Shown: one piece after another, positions 10,860-21,906 of the stretch
Layout of the letters: each line of letters starts with the position of its first letter
Numbering within the stretch: the stretch's first letter is position 1
Assembly (NCBI GenBank): GCA_907163375.1
Contig: CAJQUW010011605.1
Coordinates: forward strand, 434,001 to 498,000
Length of the DNA stretch: 64,000 nt
Reading direction: 5' to 3'
Origin: Prostheceraeus crozeri
Taxonomy: Eukaryota > Platyhelminthes > Polycladida > Euryleptidae
Position numbers and translations under genes: made by a program
The notes under the pieces: generated by a model
What the model was told of the DNA's origin: nothing
Seen by the model: only the letters and a program-made list of their open reading frames with translations
The model's database searches: none

Positions 10860-12475
10860 AGGATAGAGTGAGAAAAGGTGGGTTTTGGTGGTTTTTGAGA
10901 TGAGAAAAGTCGGAAATCGTCATGAAGGAGGGTTTGGATGAGAAATTGGAGTTCAGATTCGGAATCTACGTGAAATGTTGGGTTGGGAAGGAAGGCAGGA
11001 GGAGCAGCAAGGGGTAGAATCTCTGAAAACGGCAGAATTGGAAAAAGGCGAGTTTTGGTGGTTTTGGGATGAGAAAAACCGTTTTTCGGCATGAAGGAGG
11101 CTTCGGATGTGAAAACGGAGGTAAGATTCGGAATCTACGTGAAATGTTGGGTTATGAAGGATGCTTCCAGCGAAATCGGAGAGAAAAAATTTCGAGGACG
11201 TCGCCCCTCCTGTCATACTTCCAACTTTGGTTTTAGAGATCGTAGAAAGTCGTGTGATAGCTCATTTTAAAGCTGAGAATGAGAAAAATGCAGTGGAAAG
11301 CTGAGTTTGGTCCTATTTTCCTGAGTTTAGAGAGGTAAATGGCAGGAATATCTGAAAACCGACAGAGTTAGAAAAAGGTGGGTTTTGGTCGTTTTGGGAT
11401 GAGAAAGGCCGTTTTTCGGCATGAAGGAGGCCTCGGATGGGAAAACAGAGGCCAGATTCGGAATCTACGTGAAATTTTAGGTTAGGAAGGATGTTTCCAG
11501 CGACATCGTAGAGAAAAAATTTTGAGGCATCCCCCCTCCTGTCAGACTTCCAACTTTGGTTCTAGAGATCGTAGAAAGTCGTGTGATAGCTCATTTGAAA
11601 GCTAAAAGTGAGAAAAATTCAGTGGAAAGCTCAGTTTGGTCCTACTTTCCTGGGTTTAGGGAAGAAAATGGCAGGAAAACGTCAGAGTTGGAAAAGGCGG
11701 GTGTTGGTGGTTTTGGGATGAGAAAAGTCGTTTTTCGGCATGAAGGAGGCCTCGGACGTGAAAACGGAGGGCAGATTCGGAATCTACGTGAAATTTTGGG
11801 TTAGGAAGAATGTTTCCAGCGACCTCGGAGAGAAAAAGTTTTGAGGACGTCCCCCCCCCTCTGGACGAGACTTCCAACTTTGGTGTTAGAGACTGTAGAA
11901 AGTCGTGCAATAGCTCATTTGAAAGCTAAAAGTGAGAAAAATGCAGTAGGAAGCTCATTTTGGTCCTATTTTCCTGGGTTTAGGGAGGAAAATGGCAGGA
12001 AAACGTCAGAGTTGGAAAAGGCAGGTTTTGATGTCATTGGGATGAGAAAGTCCATTTTCGGCATGAAGGAGGCCTCGGATGGGAAAACGGAGGGCACATT
12101 CGGACATTTTGGCCAATTTTGGGTCTAGAAACTCCTTTCCAGCTCAATTGGAGAGAAAAAGTTCTGACCTCCCCCCCTCTGGACGAGACTTCCAACTTTG
12201 GTTGTAGAGATCGTAGAAAGTCGTGTAATAGCCCGTTTGAAAGCTAAGAGTAAGACAAATTCAGTGGAAGAAACGGCATGTTCCTATCTACCTTCGTTTA
12301 GATGTGAGACGCCATTGAAAATGTTGGACGTTGACGAAAAAACGACAGAGTTAGAATTTCTACGAAAACGGCTCTAGCGGATGAACCAAGCCTCGGACGG
12401 GAAAACAGAGACCAGATTTGGAATCAGCGTGCCATTCTGCATCTAGAGGGTGAGTTTCAAGTCAATCGGAGCACT
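10860..12475 (+). repeat. Outer tandem array, left arm (four units)
   Basis: Units of about 315-330 bases are marked by CCAACTTTGG at about 11219, 11547, 11871 and 12187, with further partial copies outward of the first (GGTTTTGGTGG words at about 10880 and 11050). Each unit also holds AGAAAGTCGTG, GGCATGAAGGAGG, AATCTACGTGAAAT and a C-run of 5-10 next to TCTGGACGAG or TCCTGTCA. The last unit is the most diverged. Several units have an open frame of about 82-95 codons in the same orientation. Confidence 0.88.
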
Positions 12476-12735
12476 AGAACGTGAGATAGACGTGTTTAAA
12501 GATTTGGATGATGGATATTGCGTCATCAGCTGATCGCCACAAACTATATAACGTCATTGTCCGACGATAACCGTGTATCTACAAAATATGAAAATATTTT
12601 TCAGGAGACACAAAAAACATTCTTATAAACGCGTAACTATATTCTAAATTTTGTAAATTCGGGAAATGCATATGAGAAGGATACTTTATCATAAGTTTAC
12701 TATTAAATTGAGCAACTTGTGATGTTTTCTATTTT

Positions 12736-12831
12736 ATTGTAGATACACGGTTATCGCCGTGATTATCTGTCAGTAGATACACGGTTATCGCCGTGATTAT
12801 CTGTCAGTAGATACACGGTCATCACTTTTTC
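12736..12831 (+). repeat. Three tandem copies of the terminal motif
   Basis: GTAGATACACGGTTATCGCC and GTGATTATCTGTCA together form a 34-base unit, present twice and followed by a third, partial and slightly changed copy (GTAGATACACGGTCATCAC). The first 18 bases match the inner part of the terminal inverted repeat. Subterminal arrays of this kind usually serve as transposase binding sites. Confidence 0.85.
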
Positions 12832-13137
12832 TTACAGATGTATGTGTACCACGTAGCATATTTCAACACAAATAATGGACGGCAGTAGTTTCAATTAAGA
12901 ATAGTCATAATCATGTTCAAACAGCACGTACAGGCTCCTTGTGCAGGCAGGTATATATGAAGAGAATAAAGATAGCAATACATAAAAGAAAACCCATCAA
13001 TCTGTTATAATCTTTCCTCACATCTAGCATGTGTGAAGGAGTACTACCTCAGTGTAATTTAAAACAATGTCGTAGCTCAAACAATTCTACATGCATTATA
13101 TAGTCAAAAAATTGAACCACTTGGCAAAGATAATAGT

Positions 13138-14802
13138 TCAATGCGATAGTGAGTCATAGAAAGAATGGTAGTCACTCGGAATAACCGGTTTCAACTCCTG
13201 CAAATGTTTGTATTTGACTGCGGATATTTTCTTCGCGTTGTCGTACAGTTGGGTTGGCTGAGATACTATCGACGTATCTTCTCCTCTTTTATCCATCAGT
13301 ATCCACATGCCATCAAAATTAAGTTTGAAAGAGATTCTGCCATTCGACTCGTATCTCAACTTCTCAAGGTTCTTATGTCAACAACTTGCGGCTCTCCAAC
13401 ACGTTTTCCAGGTCTTATGCTACGAAGTGAGGCAATTTCAGAAAAATTCAAAAAGAAGTCATGATCTACGTATTTTACAAAGTACGGTTTACGCTTTGAT
13501 CGACATTCTTGAATATAGCGCACGTAATCTGCTGGGCAGTAAATATCCTTATTTTTAAGGCATCGCTCGATGGTGCTGTGGACACTGTGCACTTCCATTT
13601 GCATGTGCCCACGCTCAAGAATTTTTTGGATCACAGTTTCATTATGTGTTTGGGAGAAAAGTGACAAAGCTTTTGCAATAGTCACATTTCTGTTCTGATA
13701 AGTACAGCCGTGAGAATATATCACATACTCATCAAAAGATGTATCAGAACTTAGGAAATCATATAGGCATGAAGCAAATTCATTCGCTGTAAGCCCTCCT
13801 TGTTCCTCATGCCAAACATAGCATGTTGTATCTTTAGTTATGCAATCATAAATAGTAAAATTGTGGACGCCCAATTTTATACGGTAATACACTGCTGACG
13901 CTTTTAGAGATGGAGAAACTAGAACTGCTTGGAGATCCATCGTTAGCATTCGGATATTTGTGCTATTTGAAGCAATCTCTTTATCTTTTGTTTTCTCAAT
14001 CTGTGCCTTTTCCTTTTTAGCCCTATGTGCAAGATAGTCATTTTCCGATAAATTTCCTTCTTTAAAGGCAACACAGGTATCGCACTGATCTTTCCTAGGA
14101 TGGAATATGGCCAAGTTTGCACCATGAAATTCATCCATAAACACTTGACGAGATACAATAACATTTTCCATATTTTTGCAGTGGTTCACATAGCTAAAGT
14201 ATTTCTTATTGTTCGACTTTCGACAATAATATGATGGAACTGATGGTAGACTGCTCAGGAATTCCCTGACGTTCGAGCGGCCAAGAGAAGAAGGACTTTG
14301 TATTAATGAAACATCAGAAGTGGAAACAACGATCTCATCGAGTCTCGTCTTTGAATACGTTCTTGCGAAATAGTCTGCCAAACCAGTCGTATTCAAAACA
14401 TTTTCTTGCAAACTGACACTAGTTGGCCATTAATTTTTAGATGATATTCGCCAGAAAACTTTTTACGCAGGATATCATTTGAGGTTGCCCTCCGTGTAAC
14501 CTTGTTGACAGAAAGTAGTGATCGTACAAAAACCTTTTTTGTTCCCAATTCATGGACCAAACATCCTTAAAGACAGCATCTCTGGCCTCATCAGGAATAC
14601 TTGAGCAGCGTAAAGACCGGCAAGAATAGCGACTTTTCAAAAATCTAGCACATTTTACGTCTGGCTCATAAGTTGAATTTGTCGTGTCGTACTTCCTTCA
14701 AATATACTCTTCACCTCTTACCCGCTTCTGTTTATTAACATTTTTTGCCCAAGACCTGTCACTCTTCGCTCGTTTTGCCTTACGCATGGAGTTTGTTTGC
14801 AT
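13138..14802 (-). pseudogene. Transposase-like gene of the nested element, broken
   Basis: Reading right to left: a basic start (MQTNSMRKAKRAKSDRSWAK), a Cys cluster (SRYSCRSLRCSSIPDEARDA), a hydrophobic RRATSNDILRKKF/YHLKING segment, then the long block 14411-13356 with FHPRKDQCDTC, LTMDLQAVLVSP, YRIKLGVHNFTIYDC, YSHGCTYQNRN and GHMQMEVHSVHSTIER, and finally KLNFDGMW and KYKHLQELKPVIPSDYHSFY. I recognise these from a widespread uncharacterised transposon family in cnidarians, insects and fish; the acidic residues in MDLQ and near GCTYQNRN are plausible metal ligands, though in YSHGC the usual Asp is His. The gene is dead: an in-frame TGA follows EEYI near 14696, phase changes lie near 14500 and 14400, and an 8-base duplication near 13356 breaks DIRTLR. 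There is no obvious intron. Confidence 0.8.
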
Positions 14803-16616
14803 GGTAGTGATACTTTGGCCTACTGGAATTATATCGGAATCGATGGAATTGTCAGACGGACTGGAGTTTGTTGCAGTGTTTTCAGCGCTGCTACTAGCTT
14901 TTCCCTGGATCTAATGAGAGATCTCAGAGTAGGCTGATCCGACTACGACGCTACCCACACCGTCCGATGCAAGATTGTGATCGATATACTCATCTGGATC
15001 CTCTGTATTTGAATTGGTTCATTTCTCCTGTAATACTCGAGATACTTTTTCTTGGTATTTCTCCCCAGCCAACTGAACCATTTTCCAACTTCTTTTTGAA
15101 GACAGCCAAAAAAAACAAATTGAATTGATTATTCATAAAGCAAAAACGAGTGCTGTGTAGTATAGGCAAGGCAAAACCAGGCAGCAATAGGCCTTTATAA
15201 TGTATATACTCTCTAGTACTTTACAGTAACGGCCTCAACAACATTTCGAAATTATTTGACAGGATTTATTTTTCTATTCCATTAAAGTTACGATAATGTT
15301 CTAAGCACTCATCAGCTAAGAGGGGCTATTCATAACATGAATTTGACGTCAAAACAAAGAAACAAGAATATTTTCATAAATTGTAAGTTAGAACATCTGT
15401 AACAGAATGCATGTAGCTATCAACCAAATTAATTTAAATATAGTATCGTATTAGAAATAATAATTTATTGAATCATGATTGACTTCTTCACTTGTCGTAT
15501 CTAAGCAGAAATCATATCAGCAAGCTGTCTTAAAGTGGTGATCGCATTTCATATATAAGCATCTATAGGCCTATACAAAATTGGTTGAATAGCAGTGTAG
15601 TATAGGCTACCTACAGTGCAAACCAGAATAATATACTCTAAACGGTGAAAAAATATGTAGATTACATGGAAATTTTGCAAAGTTCTTAAGGATCCCTGTT
15701 TATTTGTACTTAAAGCCTACCGCGTTCATCTTTTATCTACCCATAGGTCTTTAAATAGATAGGCTTTACAGCCGTATTGTAGACTCTTATGCAGTAGCAG
15801 ACACATAGGCCATCCAAGTGTCTGATGATTGTTCAATAATAAATCAAATTAACACTTACCAGAACGAACGAGAATTACTGGTCACCAGCATCAAATGCCA
15901 AACCAACTTAAAATGAAGTCAACTTTGAATAGTAGCAACGTGCGCATCGAATACTGTCTTGCTCTTAAGATAACTATGACGTTGATGTAGGGTGCAAACA
16001 ATAAATGATGACTCACGATCGCTCTGATGTCGGGAAAGTGGTTCATGAGATTGCTATTCTTTAGAAGCGACCGCACGAGCATAGTTTGTGATTATTTGAT
16101 TCATGGTTTTGTAGATACACGGTTATCGTCGGACAACTTTTAGTGCAAAGTTGAATTGTGCGATTAGAGAATTGAGAAATTTTCCAAGTTCCCGTTAGCT
16201 CTTAGACTTAATATCATAATACATTGTGTAAAAGGTCTAAAGGATTTAGAAAATGCAAAAAAACGAATTTTGAAAATTTTGTAGATACACGGTTATCGTC
16301 GGACAACGACGATAAATGGAAACTCTACTTGTGGAAATCAGTTCTCCTCCCGACTGGTGTAGGTGAACTCCGGAGCTCTGATGATAGCATTGGAAATCTC
16401 CAAAAACCGGGTTTCTGGAAGAAACCGACTTACAAAATTTCATTGCTGATATCAGCTAGGGCGTCAGACGGAGAGGTTCGCCAGGAGATGGCCTTCGTCT
16501 CCAGGCCATAAAAGACTCCAAAAATTTAAAGGCTTGTAACTTTGCTTCTACAAGTCCGTTTGACTTGATTCAAAATAGGTTCGGTTGCTATTGACCTGCC
16601 CTAAGTGACGGACTAC

Positions 16617-17345
16617 TTATAAAATTTCATAAGTAGTGCTAAAAAGTTTTGAATTCACTATTTTTGGAGGTTTTCTGGGGTTTCCGACCCTGCTGAAGTC
16701 AATGAAGGCATGGTTAAGTGTGTACAAGCCAGTCTTACCATGATACAAGCAGCTTTTCACTGAAAGCGAGCATGACACGGAGTGTTTTGCTGTAATATTC
16801 CACTGACAGGGTGCTCCTTCGGGACGGCGGATGATGCCGTAGTGACAAGTGTGGCAAGGGAGTGTGTCATATTTTAGACCGAAACTCATGTAGGGGCAAC
16901 TCATGTTGGGCATTTGACACAATTCTCAACGTAGCACTTTGAACGCCAATCGGTTGAGCTCTAGCTATCTTGTCATGGGTGACATCTAAACATCTCCATT
17001 GCAAAACGCTTGTAAATCACGGCTTGCTATCAAGCTGATCAAAGCAGCGACTTGGGATGTTTCCTCTTGTAAATAACTCCACCGGTTTTCATGTCTGGCT
17101 ATCAAGTCATTGACGGTGCAAGTTACGGAGATTTTCGGTGTCATACTTCCTGTTGGTGGGCGTTCTTTCGAGACAGCGGTGAAGTCCGTAGCGATGAGTA
17201 CTGCACGGGACGTTGGCAATTGTAATCCTTGTGAAACCTCTCTGCGTCATGTTTGCAAGTGGTTGCCTTATCGTCTCCACGTTGTACTCTGACCGCCAGG
17301 GTGACATTTAGCTATCTGCCACAGGTTACCTCACAAAATCTCCAT
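16617..17345 (-). repeat. Diverged internal duplication in the inner arm (left copy)
   Basis: Two neighbouring blocks of about 350 bases are old tandem copies of each other. Shared anchors are CAATGGAGAT followed by AGATAGCTAA, a CACTACGG/CGCTACGG block with GCCGTCC/GCTGTCT, and GAAAATCTCYGT. The same pair appears inverted in the right arm at about 28292-29025. Divergence within the pair (roughly 30 percent by eye) is much greater than between arms, so the tandem duplication is older than the last homogenisation of the arms. Open frames of 66-100 codons cover it, but I recognise no protein. Confidence 0.6.
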
Positions 17346-18149
17346 TGCACTTGTCTCCCGATAGTTGGCCATACATGGGAGAATGAACCATGAGTTCTGC
17401 TTGTCTCTATCACTAAGACGAAATGATGAATGGAATGAAATGGGAGGGCATTCATGCGCCACACGTAACCACACGCTCATTTCTCTCTTCGCAAGTGAAC
17501 AAGCTCTTGTGAGTGTAGTCAGAAAGTCTATCGTGGTTTGCAAAAGCAAAGTTTAGTATAGTCAAATAGTTTTACTGCAACACAGGTTGATGTATAGTTA
17601 GAAAATTCGATCATGACGTTTTATGAAACACAAATGTCATAAAATGTTAGCGTTGGTGTAGTCAAATAGATTTTACCACAGCACACGTTTGTGAAAGTAA
17701 AGTTTGATCATCGAAGTTTTATGACTGACCGAACTCACCACAGCACTAGAAAGTTTTATCGAAAAGGCTTTACTGCACAGTGTAGATTGTCTTGCAACTT
17801 ACTTTCACAGTGTTAGAAAGTTTTATTGGAGACAGTTGCCAAATGTTCCCCTATTAGAAAATTCAAACTCCATGACTGTTAGATTGCTGAATACTTCATC
17901 AGGTTTACTAAAAACAGTTTTCTACTGCAGTGAGACTGAGAGTTTAGAATGTTATATGAAAACAGTGTTCACCACAGCACTAGAAAGTTTCACTGCACTG
18001 TGCAGATTGTTTCACAGTGTTAAAAGGTCTTATAGTAAGTACTACAGTGTTGAATGTTTTATAAAACCAGGTAAAGTCTTGTCACAAATGTTGAGTGTGT
18101 GAGAGGTAGTTCCATGACATTGAATCGCGTGGGTCGTAAAAGTCCATAA

Positions 18150-18245
18150 TCCAAGAGTAGGCTCCTCTACGGTTGGATTTAGGGATTTAGGGTTTTATAT
18201 CACATGCGTTAACCGTTCGTGTAGAATACGTGAAGCACATGTTCG
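18150..18245 (+). repeat. Dispersed CCCTAAATCC module, left-arm copy
   Basis: Contains GGTTGGATTTAGGGATTTAG followed by GGTTTTATATCAC, GTTAACCGTTCGTGTAGAAT and ACGTGAAGC. The reverse complement, with a TATAAAA-like word directly before CCCTAAATCCCTAAATCC, occurs in the right arm at about 27405-27485. Diverged copies occur in the centre at about 20640-20730, 24600-24700, 25030-25130 and 25200-25280. The module occurs only inside the giant element. Confidence 0.75.
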
Positions 18246-19713
18246 CTTAAAAGTCTAAACGCAAATTTTGAAATAAGTTTTGTAAGAAGTCTTTGATAGG
18301 CTGTTGTGAAACTTAGTGAACGTTGAAAAAGTTTTATAAAATGTTTCTGCAGTCACACTCGTTAGCGTACCAGCTTTACTAAATGTGTTGTTTGCCTTTA
18401 TCAAAGTGAATGCGTGTGTAGACTGTTTTGTAAATAAAAACAGTGTAAAACGTTTTTGCAGTCTGCATCGACAGCATACAAGTATACAAATAACAACCTG
18501 TAACGTTGTAAGTCGAATGCATATGAGTTAGGAAACACTCAAAACATGTGTGAGATAAAAATCAACCTGCTAGAATTAGTGAAACACAAAAGTGTCACAA
18601 CTATTTTACGGGAAACTTGTAAAAAAGAAATGTGTAGCGAGAACGCTTACACTCATCACAGACAGATGAACATATATTCTAACTTCAACTTTGTGACATT
18701 CAAATGAAATTCGTAAACATGAACCGTGGTGTAAAAGACTTTATGACAACAACTTTGTGATAAAACTTTCATAGATTGCAGCCGCGTTCAAAGTGGATAT
18801 AAAAACCTGCAGAAACGCATAAGTCTTAGATGCAGTTCAACGACTCGACCATTGAACTAACAGAATGAACAAGTCTGTGTAATTAACACGCTCATCAGTA
18901 GGAAACAGCAAAGCATGTAATGTCATTGAATGATCAAGACTGAGTGATACGTCAGCGGAATTATTTCATGAGTATGAAACAGCGAACATTACATTAGGAC
19001 TGTCCATGAGTATTAAAGGCTAGAATCAAAGTTTGCTTTTCATGTGCTTGACAAATGAATACGTGTCTCATTTCTAAACGAATCGTGCGTTGATAATAGA
19101 ATCAACATTGAAACCTGCATCAAGTGATTTTCTGTGCGAATGCAGACGATGTGAAAATGTCACACGGATTGACATTTAACATTGCTTGCAATATTCAACA
19201 CGCTGCCATTCAAAATGTTTATCATAAAACCTAACAGTGAAACAGATGTTCCCCTCCTGTGCACACAAAGAATCACGAGTGCACTCTGTCGCCTGTCTGT
19301 CGCGCTACCCCCTCAGCAGATACAGTAGAACACAAAGATGAATGACAGCGCTCTCTCTCTGGCACCCGTCTGTCACATTAAACAGAGATCCATCGCACCT
19401 GTCCAACGAACAAGGATGCAGGAACGTATCGTCATCCCAGACCTTCCACCTAGCTGATTCCCACACAGCTCACTGGAAGAGAGATTCACGATAGATTAGA
19501 TGCGATAAATACGTCTAAGTTTGTTGAGTGGCTGAGGATGGCAGTCAATGAAAATATGACTTCCATTTTCTTCCTCCAACCATGAGTTTAGAGCGATTTG
19601 ATTGAGCGAACCAGACATTTGAAGAGCTGTATTATTCTCATATAAAGCAGAGTCTCTTGTATTTCACTATCATAGTCATGTTCGAGAAGTCAAGGGCGTG
19701 TGTGATGCCTTTC

Positions 19714-20190
19714 TGAATCGTACATCGTGCAGAAGAATTCCACAGTGATATCTACGGTGAGGATATCAATGTGGAATTTGTGAAGTATTATTCATACTTC
19801 ACCTTGAACCAGGACATAAGCCGTCGAGTACGGCAAGAGATGGAGACGGTGGAAAGTGAGGTCGGGACGGTGGCGAGTGAGGGCGAGACGGTGGCGAGTG
19901 AGGCCAAGATGGTGACGAGTGAGGCCGAAACGGTGACGAGCGAGGCCGAGACGGTAGAAAGAGAGGAGATGATGTGGAGTGAGGACTCGGAAAGTGAGGA
20001 AGTGGAGGCGAGTGAAGATGTCATTGTGATATCAGTTAATGAATTAAGAGATTTACACATGCATACGAATGGCTGTCATCTCAACTCGTTCATGTTTTCT
20101 TTCAGTGATGGAGTGAGTGATGGGCGTTTTTTAGTTCATAAAATCATCATGTACACATACAGCACACTGTTTCACCACATTTCCTCGTGA
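19714..20190 (+). CDS. Acidic repeat ORF in the centre, unknown function
   Basis: The frame is open from about 19714 to 20190. The nominal start at 19771 is a GTG and is not credible, so this is either an exon or a remnant. The middle (about 19840-19970) is a degenerate 21-base tandem repeat encoding seven-residue units of the type ETVASEA, followed by an acidic stretch (EDSESEEVEASEDV), a hydrophobic IVISVNELRDLH and a tail with FLVHKIIMYTYSTLFHH. I recognise no domain. A short frame at 20226-20363 (MQLKRSQDRHISSDMECIEE) follows and might be a further exon. Because a 21-base repeat without stops gives an open frame automatically, coding is uncertain. Confidence 0.3.
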
Positions 20191-20479
20191 ATGCATCATG
20201 AGTTCTTGTAAGAACTTCCTTCTAATGCAGCTAAAGCGGTCCCAAGACCGCCACATATCTTCAGATATGGAATGCATAGAGGAAGGATACATTAAGAAAT
20301 GGAATGAAGGGAAGCCACCCTTGCACCACATGCAGCCACAAACACATTTCTATCTTCATTAAGATGACATTCAATTACTTGAATTCCAATGTGACCATCA
20401 CATCTTTAGATCTCAGCACAGTCAACTCTTGAACGTGCTTGTTAAACCTATTGTCTCTAACTTTACAAACACTGAAAGG

Positions 20480-21390
20480 ATTCTCACATGATTTCAAACT
20501 TTACAAACATCAACTTTATTTCTAACTTTGCAAACAGTGAAATGCTTGTGACTATATTTTATACTTTACCTATCTTACAAACACTGAAATGCTTGTCACT
20601 ATATTTATACTTTACCTATAAATTGCTAAAGTCCATCATCTATGGGGATAGGGTTAGCTACGGTTGGATTTAGGGATTTAGGGTTTCAGATAGCACAAGT
20701 GAATGTTAACCGTTAGTGTATAGTAGATTATTTGACTTTACCATTTGTGAATGAGATTATTCCTAACATTATAAACAACTACTTTATTTCTAACTTTACA
20801 AACAGTGAGATGATTCTAACTTTATTCTTCACCTATCTTACAAACATTGAAGTGTCTATGACATTATTTCTAACTTTACAGTGACATGGTTATAACTTTA
20901 TTTCTAACTTTACAAACAGTGAAATGGTCTTGGCTTTATTTTATACTCCACCTATCTTACAAACACTGAAATGATTCTGATATTATTCCTAACTTTACAA
21001 AAAGTAAAAGTGGCTGTAACTTTATTTCCTTAGTCAATCCACTCTTTTGAAACGACAAGAAAACGACACAGCATGTACATGATATGTTATTGAAACCCAC
21101 ACAGCTTTTTTTTGTTACACTTACAATTCATTTCATGTGTTCTATCCTATACACTCAAAACCTGCAACGCCATTTATTCTATTACATCCATGAATATGAC
21201 GCGATAAAGTCCACATCATCTCAAAACCCTTTAACAGCGCTTGTCTTCAAGCATATGCTGAATACCACATAACTTGTTTGTTACACTACCAATTCAATTC
21301 AATGTGAGCTAATCTTGCATCACTCATTTCATGTGACATACTTTTTCACTTTAATTATTCCTACAATGTTACTGCAGTGGTCTCAACACA
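20480..21390 (+). repeat. Central direct repeat, copy 1
   Basis: A run of AACTTTACAAACAGTGAAATG and TATCTTACAAACACTGAAATG words spaced about 40-85 bases apart, followed by a unique stretch (AGTCAATCCACTCTTTTGAA, GACACAGCATGTACATGATA, then AATGTGAGCTAATCTTGCAT). The same series recurs in the same orientation at 23930-24430. A CCCTAAATCC module interrupts it at about 20640-20730. Confidence 0.8.
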
Positions 21391-21906
21391 ATCCCTACCA
21401 TGTATTCTAACACTCTAATCACTGTGCAATTACTGTTGTGAATTGTATCGCATTCATGTACATGACTCAGGCTTGTAAATTCCTGTTACTCAGGTGTGAG
21501 AAGGTTATGAGAACCTAAGATGCTTCAGCGGTTCATTTCAATTTACACGAGTAACATTTGATGCTTTCATGTCTAGTAACATGTATGAGTTACTGCATAA
21601 CTCTAGTTTAATGGAGACTTTGACTATTCATTCTTAGCTCGCTGAAGATGAGTGTTTTTAAATCATCACACTGTGAAGAGAGATTGCAAACTAATGAAGA
21701 TAATAATTTGATTTCTGTATACGTTTGGCGTGTGAGTGGCCATCCTTTCATCCCTTTCATCAATTTTCAACCCATCCTCTGAGTTCAACGGGCTTGGAAC
21801 CGTCAGAAAGTGAAAACACTTTCCGGCCTCATTATGGGTAGCCTCATAAAGGCTGTTTGGGACATTCACTAGCCTCATGAAGGCCGTTTGCGGCGTTCTC
21901 CGACTC

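Larger units (their letters stand above)
12552..16311. mobile_element. Nested DNA transposon, 3.76 kb, in the left arm
   Basis: The ends are CGTCATTGTCCGACGATAAC at 12552 and, inverted, a copy with one mismatch ending at 16311. The inverted homology continues inward through CCGTGTATCTACAAAA. The flanking direct repeat is ATAA (12548-12551 and 16312-16315). The right arm at 29330-29345 shows the uninterrupted site. Further copies of the terminal motif GTAGATACACGGTTATCG lie inside at about 12741, 12775, 12809 (tandem) and 16112, probably transposase binding sites. The element carries one broken transposase-like gene on the minus strand. A 4-base duplication fits Sola-type and some other superfamilies; I do not assign it. 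Confidence 0.88.
10627..19475 (+). repeat. Left inverted arm of the giant element
   Basis: It runs from the outer end to about 19475, where homology with the right arm fades just after CTGATTCCCACACAG. Subtracting the inserted transposon at 12552-16311 leaves about 5.1 kb. That is longer than the right arm mainly because the outer tandem array has an extra unit and extra partial copies. By eye the inner part agrees with the reverse complement of the right arm at roughly 95 percent or better (for example 16321-16560 against 29320-29090). Confidence 0.9.

Noticed and set aside
12736-12831. CRISPR-like array
   Set aside because: Direct tandem units with no variable spacers, clearly the terminal motif of a DNA transposon in an animal genome.
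18150-18200. Internal telomere repeat (TTTAGGG)
   Set aside because: The word is GGATTTAGGGATTTAGGG, an 8-base near repeat present only twice per site and always inside the same larger module; it is not a telomere array.
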